Made by a program: the position numbers and the translations under genes. Source: Amia ocellicauda (taxonomy: Eukaryota > Chordata > Actinopteri > Amiiformes > Amiidae). Taken from it: a DNA stretch of 64,000 bases. The notes beneath the pieces are model-generated. The model saw nothing but the letters and a program-made list of their open reading frames with translations, did not search any database and had not been told where the DNA came from. This document shows, piece after piece, positions 24,114 through 35,400 of the stretch; the stretch's first letter is position 1, and every line of letters begins with the position of its first letter. Where the stretch lies: NCBI RefSeq assembly GCF_036373705.1, contig NC_089856.1, positions 33,266,298 through 33,330,297 on the forward strand, written 5' to 3'.

Positions 24114-27100
24114 TATATATCCATAGTAAATATACAATGTATACTTGATACAGTCATTGTTGTGATATCCCAAACATTAACATGTTAAGCTAACATATCA
24201 GAAAGAAACAAATCTGTTTGCATATAGCCTACCTAATAAAAAATACAAAATAAAAAAAGGAATATAATCTGAAATCATGAATTTCATACAACAGTTGCAT
24301 GTTAGGATTATTTGTAAAATTAATACATTATACAATTTTATATTTTGATAAGAAAACATTTTTATTTTAAGATCTTGTTTCCAGGTTCCAAAACTGGATT
24401 TTCTCATAATTCAAATCAGTGGAATAGCAGGCCAGATGTTTTCTGTGCAGCTGTTGGAATGTTATTCCTCTCCATGAGGCCACTATAGAAGCTAATGGCA
24501 GCAGTGTTTTACATTCACATGAGTACCATTACTGTACTGCTTTACTAGTGTCATTCAATTACATGCTTTAGAAATCAAACGCCACAAATATTAATTATTT
24601 GCAGCCCCGGGGTGGCTGATGTTAAAGATACAAAAGGAAAACCAAACTAAATGTGTAAATGTGGGCAATTTCATCTGTAAGAAATTTAATTTATATGAAA
24701 TTTCAGTTTATCCTTATAATTATAAGTACTTATTTGAGAAGGGACACATACTAACACAAACACAGTATGCGTATTTACCAATGATAATTTAATTACCCTC
24801 AGAGCATCTGGTAATGAACTGAATTAATTATAACTGGGGGCTCTAGGTAATTACTCCTGACAGATTTCTTTAAACGTCTTTCAGTTCTTTAGCTAATTTA
24901 AAACAAATAAATCATCCTCAGTACAGTACAAGAAACAGAATCCCTATGGAGAACAATTCTGAAGGACGTGTTGGACGGATCAGCTTACTTCAGCAGCTGT
25001 GTATTTTGCGCTTGAACCAAAAAGTGCTAGAGGACATTCTGTGACAATGAGGTACTTCACACAATCAAACTATTAAAACAATAAAACAATGTCATTATTC
25101 ATTAAAAACAACAACTATTAAATACAGTAAAGTATGACACTGTATTGCAACTTCTACTGTTATAATTATGTCCATGTTTGTCTCAACACATTATGCGAAA
25201 TATCCTGAATACAAAATGTTAATAGAAGGACGACCACATCATGTAGGTCTAAACAAGGAACAATGTTTTGACAGTGGGGACTGTGTTAGTAAGAGAACTA
25301 TACCAGCGACACTCTACAGCTTTAATAAAAACAGGGAGATCTTCCCTCACATTTCCTGAGAATTTCAAGCCCCCTCTAGTGCCTAAAGGCAGAAATAACT
25401 ATTACAGTTTCTACTGAATTGCATTGTGGCTCCATTGTTTTACACAATAAACAACAACATTGCAATGTATTTGTGATATTTCTTCTACTTCTTTTCCTCA
25501 TAATAATAATCTCAGTTGCCAGTGTATTAGGAAGTTTGGAATGGAAATATAAATGTCTATTAATTTTCAAGCTGCTGAATGACAAACATGGTTGATATTG
25601 ACAAGGATAGCCATAGTTTAAACTCAACTGAATAACAAAGGGCTTTACACAAATTACTGGGCTACATTAAGTAAGGAAGCCCAAATTGTGGTAGTGGGCT
25701 TTCATTTAAACTGTATAATGTAAAACAAAGTGCTCATGGACAATTATAGCAGATTAGCAAATTTTTTCCCACAAAAATAGCACTAAACAGGATATAAACA
25801 CTGATTGTACTGCAGATGTTTATAAAGTTGCCATTTTTTAAGGTTGCTCTATTTGAGCCATTTAGATCTAAAAGAGCAACAAAAGTTATGTACAGTATGC
25901 TACCTATATTCTCTGTGCTTGACACATAGTATGGCAAGAAAGAGGTGAAACCAACATTATCTGTGTTTTATGAAAAATGAACTTTCTGAAGTATAAATAA
26001 ATATACATTGCCAGTGATTTGGTTTGGCTACAAAAAGCTGCTGAGCTTTGCTGCAACAAGAAGCATTTTCAAATATCAAATGTTAACTCTGACTCTGACA
26101 AGTTTAAAACAAAAATGCTGCCAGCAGACAGTATTGAAGCTGCTAAAATAAAATGTAGATGTGAGAATAAAACAATAGAGAACAACTGCAACTAATACAG
26201 ATTTTATTTCTTCAAGGAAGTTTTCAATTTCCTCATGGAATGGGTATACATGTTTGTCCAAAGAACCAGCTATGTGCCATAATGGTTTTAATGCACCACA
26301 GACATCATGTGATTGCTGTCTCAACCACCATGGATTATTAAACACAGCTCTGCCAGCCGATTCTACTTTGAAAGGTCTTGGAAGCTGGTTGAGAAAGCCT
26401 GGAAAATGAAAACAATCTTGGTGGAACCACCAAAATGAACATTACCTCAGCCTTAGCCTTATTTGGCATGGCAGAGGAATAAATTAGATAACCTTGTGAA
26501 GGAGAGAACCTTCTACTCCATAATATAAATACATTAATTTGTTCCAAACACTTAGCACTTCAACTGCTTCTCTGATATTTAAGTTATTGGATGCTAGGGG
26601 ACTTTCAAGCTAACATAGCGTGTTTTAGACGTGTCAAATTCTGTTGAATCTAGATAAGCAATAATGACTGATTCATCCATTTCAGACACTAGTGGGAGAT
26701 TTTCCTGGACAATGTTAAGAAGGTTGCCACTGAATATATCACCAAAAGTTCAGAATGTTGGGGGAGTTTAAAGCCATGTCTGAGAAAGAAAAAACAGGCG
26801 ATGCAAAAACAGTTAAACTGAACCAAAGAAAATGCAAGGATCCGGTGATGGTTTGTTTTCGTGCGTGGTTTATCAAACACCGAGATATTCTTCTTGCACA
26901 TTCACATGGATCTGCAGTATGAAAGTGAACAAGCCCATATGACCTACCCCAGCTGCCTCCATGTTATCATAGTGGGAAGAGACTGTGCTGTGCAATCAGG
27001 GGAAATGTGCCACACTACAGGATAAACGGGATGGCTTGTTTGGGTACAGGTCATCCTACGAGGCGACGTTTATCGACATGGATAGCGTTCTTCTGTTTTG

Positions 27101-28197
27101 TTTTCTTCTCGTCCACAAAAAAAAAAACTTTTCTGTAAGCAAAGGGGCTTAACAACCCATCTCCTACTGCGTGCTTTGTGCAGTATACAGTGCAAAATTG
27201 TGTACAAGTCTGATAAGCAAGAACAGCCTGGTGAACACTATGTTCCTCTTCATTTATCAGAAACGTATGGGTGTGAGCAAACAGCCCAATGAGTTAAATC
27301 ATATGGAGTTAAAAGTTGGCTAAAATGTTAAAGGCTCAAACAGTGTAGAAGTGCCTGCTTCCATGGAAATAATGCAACCACCACAAATATAATACATACA
27401 TTCTGCTTGTTATCTAGTATAAAACACTCTCATCACTTTTATTTCAACTCCCTGGCATGACTGAATGATAGCAATTAATTAACTGTGCTGATTATGTTTC
27501 ACAGCTGCAACTGTAGAACAACATAACAAGACAGCGCAGTAAAATTAGCAGGACTTTCAATCAACAAACCAATTTGTTGGGCACAAACAGGGGTGGGCAT
27601 CTGCAGTTATCAGTGACAGTGCGTTCGGGATTTCCTGAGAGAAATGTTCCTGTGGGATACTCTAAGAAGAGTTCACTTTTAATTACTATCACTCACAACG
27701 TATTTTGGATTTCATATGCTGCACCACAAGTCGAGGAAAACACATGTAAACTTACCGAGCCAATATCCGAAACATGAAGCTAAGTCCTCATTCCAATTCT
27801 GCCCTTGAATATATATTAATATCCGTGCATTAGAAATAAATGGTTTAGTTAAGTGAAAATATTTGTCTATACCTCATTAAATTAACAGTTCAAAGAACCT
27901 AAAACTATATCCTCTTTCTATGGGAAAGTGAAAGGACTAATTATTCAAGGTTACTTGGAGTTTATTCACTGAATTGTCTTGAGTACTGGTTGTGACGTTA
28001 TACCACTTATGAAATATCATTGAAATAAAAACTGGTTTACACAGGATAAGGCCTAATAAATAATACTGGATAATATATATGTATCTGGTGTGTAGTAGTT
28101 TATTACATTTATTACACAGATTAATCAATCTTCAGTTTTAAATGCTAGTGTTATCCTATACTCCTCCATGAATTTCACTCAGCTTTTATCATATAGG
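24114..28197. other. Intergenic, no gene seen
   Basis: No coding exon recognised. At 24785-24860 there are several TAATTA-type homeodomain words within 80 bp (AATTTAATTACC, GAATTAATTATAAC, GGTAATTACT) in otherwise non-repetitive sequence, a weak candidate for a conserved regulatory element. Confidence 0.4.
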
Positions 28198-28198
28198 A

Positions 28199-28259
<61 letters not shown>

Positions 28260-28262
28260 TAT
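28198..28262. repeat. (TTA)n microsatellite at the edge of a SINE-like repeat
   Basis: About eighteen ATT triplets followed by TTTATTTATT, directly joined to the interspersed repeat at 28258. This arrangement recurs in fish genomes. Confidence 0.9.
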
Positions 28263-28450
28263 TTATTGGCAGACGCCCTTATCCAGGGCGACTTACAAAA
28301 TATTAGCGCAATACAAAGTGCAAAAATACAGTGCAGTTCAAGGCATAAAACATTACAAATTCCAATTTACATAATACAGTGCAATTCAAAGCATAATACA
28401 TTTTACAAATTCCAATTTACACAAATGTTACAATATATGGGGTCTTACAT
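28258..28450 (+). repeat. Fish interspersed repeat with GCAGACGCCCTTATCCAGGG core
   Basis: The head reads GGCAGACGCCCTTATCCAGG followed by GCGACTTACAA, a very common short interspersed motif in ray-finned fish genomes. It is followed by an internal tandem: two copies of a roughly 45-bp unit containing ACAGTGCAATTCAA.GCATAA and ACAAATTCCAATTTACA. I cannot assign it to a named SINE or MITE family. The right end is approximate. Confidence 0.65.
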
Positions 28451-29176
28451 CCTGGAATCTAACACTTATTTTGGTTTTAACAACAAAAGCAACAATTATA
28501 TAGATATGTATAAATAAACAGAAACCTGTCATAAAAATCCAACGTAATCAAAGCAAGGTAAGCACTGAAGGTACAATCTTTAAAAATGCACACAAAAGTA
28601 CAATGTTGGTTATGTGACCCCATGAGAGGCCCATGATGTTAGATCTGGATATTCAGAAAAGGTATAAAAAGAGCACAACATAATAAGGTGTATGAGCTTA
28701 GAGTTCCCACTCCTCTTGTATGTAACGCAATACGGAGTTAGTTGAAAACAAATGGAGTCAATCGAAACTGGTAGTGATTGGAGTTGAGTTTTTTTCTTTT
28801 TTTTTTTTAAAGTCTGTGAGCATGAACAGATGTGACTATGCCAAAATGTTAACATTGCCAAAAGCATGCTTCTCGTGTTGCAGAAAACCCAAATGCTGAG
28901 TAGTGAGCACCTTGAACCCCAGAGAGCACCTTACCCTCCTCTACGGGGCTGCCACTGAGTTTACTTTATATTCTTTTAATCTCTGAGATTACACAAAAAA
29001 GTGGGAGACAAGGCTAAAGCTTTTATTAAAGACTTGAAACAGGTCAGCTTTCAGCTGGGTAATAGAAAAGGAGGATGTCACTGTGCCCTGCAATTTTTAA
29101 ATCTTTCAGGAAGTATTCAAAGTCCTTGAGCACAAAACTGCTTAAAAAATCTTCCATTATAGTAAAGACTACCAGA

Positions 29177-29290
<114 letters not shown>

Positions 29291-29383
29291 GTCAACAATG
29301 ATTGGCAACAGCAAATATTGATAAGTAATAATACTAATAAATACATAACAGCTATTAAAAGGTATTAAACATAGTATGTATAC

Positions 29384-29386
<3 letters not shown>

Positions 29387-29425
<39 letters not shown>
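29387..29425. repeat. (TA)n microsatellite
   Basis: About nineteen TA units. Confidence 0.95.
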
Positions 29426-29429
<4 letters not shown>

Positions 29430-32417
29430 TCTAATTTTATTTCTGTTTTAAAAAACAAATTGATCCTTAGGGGAAGTGGCATTTTAACAATTACAAAATA
29501 ATGTGTTTCAGATTTTTAAATCTGGACTATGTATTTACACTGACATACAAAGATTTCTGGACAGCTTGATGAAAACTGTCATTTCATGACGTGTGACCCA
29601 GTGCACTCGTGAAAGGAACATTCCCAGTCTGATTTCAGGGAAGAAACAAGGGTAATTAAAAGGATAAAGTGAGGAATTTTAAGAGTCTCTGCTGTATCAA
29701 TTAGTTAAAAAGTGGGAAGACAACAGCGACCGTATTAATGACGTGCAGACAGAGAAGTAATAGGGGGTAAACCTCCAGATGCACACAGCTGTTAAAACTG
29801 AAATTCTCAATCCTGGCACTGTTGCTAAGTAGTATGTATTCTTTGAGAGAGCATTTCGAAAGCATGGGATTTAAACTTCTGCTTTGAACTGTTTTTGGCA
29901 CGTTTTAAGACAGATGTTGTATTTTTGGCATTTAAGAAAAACAAAAAAACACCTACATTTTTATGGGGGGATGGTGGAATCTGAGGATTTGGATGTTTTT
30001 TAAAGTAAATTACATAAAATGTGTACATAAAATCAAGATGTCTGTAACTGTTTTGAACTCCTCGTGCTAAAATGCAAATGTATCTGGAAAACGTACAGTA
30101 TGTTGTAAAAGACAATATATATCAAAAGCATCTGGAATACCTGTTGCACTACCTTGGGTGTAATCATACTAAAAAATACAGTTTGGGATCCTCTTTCTAA
30201 TGATCCTAACTGCAATATCAGATAGGTTAATATAAGGAAAGTTTAATCTCAGCTTCTGTTTTATATACCAAAATGTGTTCTTGTGAGATGCGTCTTGAGT
30301 GCCATGCTTAACGAAGCTGAATCTTTGTTTAAATCACAGCTCTCGCTCTGTGAAAATAAAGCCAGTCCTATTAGGCCTTCAGTTCCTGTACGCACTACCT
30401 GTTTATAATAGCCTTTACAACTAACAGCCAGTTTGGTGACACTTCTGATTAGTAACATATAAACAAAGCTAATTAAAAAAAATAGCCTTGGGTGCAGTAG
30501 CAGAATTGGTCGATAACAGACACCGCCTTTTGCCCAGCAAAGCACAACTGCTAGGGATTAAGAGGGATTAAAGATTAAACAGGGGCTGTACAATGCAACT
30601 CTCAAGACAGAGAAGAACCCAGAATAATGTAATTGTCTTGTTTTTTCTCCCTCACGGTGTATATGTAGTTACTCGGTAGATACGGAGAAACCCTGCTGTC
30701 GATCTGATAACCACCTGCCATACTGATCTCTCTATAATCCTGCTCTATTGAATGGAAGTTTCCAGACGGAGAATGAGCCACAGGTTGCCAAGTGATCCGG
30801 GAATTCAAGAACCTCTGACTCAGTTTGCTTCAAAGTTCAGTCAATCCCCTATAAGAAGTCAATGTTGTTAGTCTGTTTTATTCAAATGCAGAGATGATGG
30901 TGTTTATCAAGAACTTGGGGGGACACACAGAAACAGACCCATGGGACTTCTTAAATAACAGCAAAAGGAAATGTTTTTACTGGCTTCTTTAATGTATTTA
31001 TTTATTTGTAGAGAATGGATGCAAATTGTCATTCATAAAGACAGTAGAACTAAAGAGAAGGGCAAATTCAGAACCGAATATTACTCTGTAACTCTGTAAT
31101 CTGTAACTACAACTACACTACTACTACTTGTTTGCCATATAATGTAAGTAACAGAAATATTGTGACATTCAGAGTTATTTAAAGGATGCATTAGTAAAAA
31201 AAAGGAACCATGTAACTTTCAAAAGCCATCATTTTACTACATTTGGATAAATAGGTAACCTTTGATGCATTCAAGGCTACTTTTAAACACCCTACTCTAT
31301 AATATAATACAAAATATCAATATCTCCTTCCACCCCTTATTATCATCCACTGCCTGATGAAAGCACACACACGAAAAAGACAAATCTGTTTGCATGCAAG
31401 TAGTCAACACAAAGAATGAGCATAGATAAAGGCTGCAAATAGTGCAATTCCACTTTCACCTACCGACTTAATCAGATTCTCTGCTATGAAAAACAACTGA
31501 GAACAATGTAGACTCATGTGAGTACCAAAACTCACAAAATGTCTCAAGGACAGACGCAATCCTTTTGATAAGATGGTTTTACAATGTCTTTTTTTTTTTT
31601 TTTCTTGCTAAAATACCTCCAAAGGTTAGTAACTTAAATTGCTGATCAGGATGCAAAGACAAATAGCCTAACTGCTAAAGGAGAAGCTGATCATTAACTC
31701 ACACTTAATGTTGGACCTGATTTCATGTTTACAATGTCCACAACTGACATCTCAGATACAGAGAAGCTACTCAAGTTAGTTAGCTGCTCCATCTAGTGGC
31801 TTTCACCACAGTCTGGTCGTCACCAAAACCCTCAGCCAGCTGTTGTAGCTCTTTCTGCCAGTAAAATCAAACCCTGGGTTTACATGAGACACTTTTCACC
31901 GTGAACATGTAGCTGATTTATTAGGACAAGACTCAGATGCTGCCTTGGAGCTTTAAAGCACTGATCAAACAAGGGGCATTTCTGAAATAATACACACTTA
32001 CTTTTAACACTGCATAAAATGTGAGGGAAGTGGACTGATGTATTAAAAAAGCAAGCAATTGTAACAAGTGTAACAAGCAAATGTACAGCTACCAAAAACT
32101 AGACTTCAATCTGTTAACTTTATGAACAAGTCTTGCCAGTTTCTTCTCCTAGGCTCTGCTGTTAAGAAATGTTCATGAGTACAGACTTCAGTTTACTTAT
32201 TTAGGTTAATGGCCACACGTTTTTTTAATTGCATTTAACATTGACATAATACTCTAAATTAATGTACTTAATATGTATCTCTTAATCGTTTAATGTAAGC
32301 CTAGTAAAGACTTACATTTTTTTTAAATGAGTTTAGAATAATAAAACAGCTCACCCTCCCGTTTGTCCAGCAGTCGTTCAAAAACTCGCCTTCCCATAAT
32401 TCACTTGCTAAGGTTAA

Positions 32418-32427
32418 GGGGCGGGGC
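32418..32427 (+). promoter_or_regulatory. GC box in the MRPS22 proximal promoter
   Basis: GGGGCGGGGC, an Sp1/KLF-type box, lies about 25 bp upstream of the MRPS22 start codon in a locally GC-rich stretch. There is no TATA box, as is usual for housekeeping mitochondrial ribosomal protein genes. Confidence 0.5.
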
Positions 32428-32450
32428 TTGAGGTTGAACTCTGTGGAAAC

Positions 32451-35400
32451 ATGGCTGCCTTCAGCGTAGCAAGGTGTCTGTTCAAATATTCCTCCCAGCT
32501 ATCAAATGTGGACAAGAAATCGCATATATTGCACAAATGTGCGAGAAGAATGCTGTGCAGTGCGTCGTCGGGAGGTAATATATATCATATTTAATGTTAC
32601 ATAACTTGATTTGAAATGCTTTCTGTATTGACCTTGCGTACACAGTACACTACCCGGTATCTACTATGTTAGTAATAATAGCGAATTTTCAATGTTAGCT
32701 ATCATTTTTTGTGTTAAATCCAAGTTATATATTGATAGAGGCACCTTTAGCTATGAATGCGTGCAGATCTTACAGCTTATGCATTTAAAGAGATTTTTAT
32801 TCCACTAGTACAGTAGTAATAGTATATCGAATAGATACATGTCCAACCCTGCTAACACAAAATGTTGCCACAAGGTTAGCGTTACCATGTGTCTATATAT
32901 AGTAAACGTATTTTTACTGTATGTTAAACTCGTGTGTCGTATCTAGAAAGTGGTATAGATGATGAGGGTAGTTTGGATTTTCATTGTTTCCGCCTAATGA
33001 TGCAGGTATTGATTCAAATCTAAATGACTATAATGTTTACAGGATCTTCAGATGGAAGGAAGCCACAGTTCTCAGATGAAGAAGTTCAAAATATTCTGAC
33101 CAATATCACTGGTCTGGACCTGCAGAAGATATTCCGACCTATTAAACAGGAGCTAAAGCCACCAACATACAAACTCATGACAGATCAACAGCTGGAAGAG
33201 GTATGGACATTATTTCACTTAAATATGTAAAATATTATTCTGCATTGAAATTGGACATACAAACTGTGCTGATCCTTGTTTGTAAATTGCTTGTACATAC
33301 TTGAATGAGGAAGTCTCTTTTCTAGCATCCAACCACTCATGCACTTTGTTCTCCCTCAATATTTGACAGGCCACACAGAGGGCTGCAGAAGTAGCTAAAA
33401 AGCAACTGAAAATGCCGCCGGTTTTACCTGAACGAAAACCAATTAACGATGTCTTGGCAGAAGACAAGGTTTTAGAAGGAGTGGAAACCTCCAAATATGT
33501 GTTTACTGACATCACTTACAACATCCCACACAGAGTAAGTATTTAAACCAAGGAGAATATCTGGAGTTTCTTCTGATTGAGATCAGAAGCTACATTCAGT
33601 TTAACTGAATTATTTCTGTGGAGAGGAACACAAAGTTTATACCTTGGAGAACATTTCAGCAGTCCTGTAGAGAATATTGAGTGGTTTTATATCCTCTCAT
33701 TAAAAATAAATTACAAATACCCCAGTCAACTGGTTTAAAATAGTATGGTGTAGTCATTATACACCTTTAGCATGCTTTTCTCAGACTCAGGTGGCAGCCA
33801 CTCAAAAGGACAGCTAGTTTTATTATTTTGTATTGTTCCCCCCTCAGGAGCGCTTTATTGTTGTCCGGGAACCAGATGGGAAGTTACGCAAAGCTTCTTG
33901 GGTAGAACGGGATCGGATTTTGCAGATATACTTCCCTAAGGAGGGCAGGAGACTCACACCACCACCAGTCTTTAAAGAAGAAAACATGAAGGTGAAATGC
34001 AATCAAGCTTTTTAATACACTTGTCATCAAGGCCTCCATTGGATTTTTTTTATTAATGAATATTAGTTATTTTTGGAAATGTTGATACACTCTGGTAGTA
34101 AATATTATCAGTCACCTGGGCAATTATACTGAAAACCTTTCTGGTAGGTTAAAGACAGGTATTAAAGGCTTGAAAATCTGGGCAGTCAGCTGTTTCTCTT
34201 CAAATGGAACCCCCGAAAAATGTGGAGGGGTCAGCGTACAGTAAGTTACTTACCATGGCACCAAAGAAGATACAATATGATAAATGTGAATCCCGTATTG
34301 CCCTTCACAGATAAGACATTGTCTAAAATAATGGAATGCTCCCTATAATCGGTACATTTTCGGCTGTACAAACCAGACTGTAGCAGAGAGGATGAGGGGC
34401 AGGTTGCTCAAGCTTGGCTTTTGTTTTTTGTATTACCTCAGTTTTGTATTTCCTGGTTGTCTAGAGATAATATTACCAATCTGTTGTCTTGCTACCATTG
34501 CCAATTTCACCATTGCCTTTTTTGTTCGCTTGTTTTGCAGGTTGTATTTCTGCAAGACCGACATGAAGACATCCTTGACCTCTGCCTTGTCCAGTTTGAG
34601 CCAGATTCCTCTGAGTACATAAAAGTATATCCAGTTGTACTTGCTCTTTTCTTCTTCTTCTTCCCCACTGTAAATTGCATGTGTTACCACAGGACATCTA
34701 TTGCATCCATTTTTTTAAATATATATAGAGTAATATGTACAGTGAGGGAAACAAGTATTTGATCCCCTGCTGATTTTGTAGGTTTGCCCACTGACAAAGA
34801 AATGATCAGTCTATAATTTTAATGGTAGGTGTATTTTAACAGTGAGATACAGAATAACAATTTTTTTTTTCCAGAAATACGCATTTCAAAAAAGTATTTG
34901 ATCCCCTTCAATCAGCAAGATTTCTGGCTCCCAGGTGTCTTTTATACAGGTAACGAGCTGAGATTAGGAGCACTCTCTTAAAGGGAGCGCTCCTAATCTC
35001 AGCTCGTTACCTGTATAAAAGACACCTGTCCACAGAAGCAATCAATCAATCAGATTCCAAACTCTCCACCATGGCCAAGACCAAAGAGCTGTCCAAGGAT
35101 GTCAAGGACAAGACTGTAGACCTACACAAGGCTGGAATGGGCTACAAGACCATCGCCAAGCAGCTTGGTGAGAAGGTGACAACAGTTGGTGCGATTATTC
35201 GCAAATGGAAGAAACACAAAATAACTGTCAGTCTCCCTCGGTCTGGGGCTCCATGCAAGATCTCACCTCGTGGAGTTTCAATGATCATGAGAACGGTGAG
35301 GAATCAGCCCAGAACTACACGGGAGGATCTTGTTAATGATCTCAAGGCAGCTGGGACCATAGTCACCATGAAAACAATTGGTAACACACTACACCGTGAA

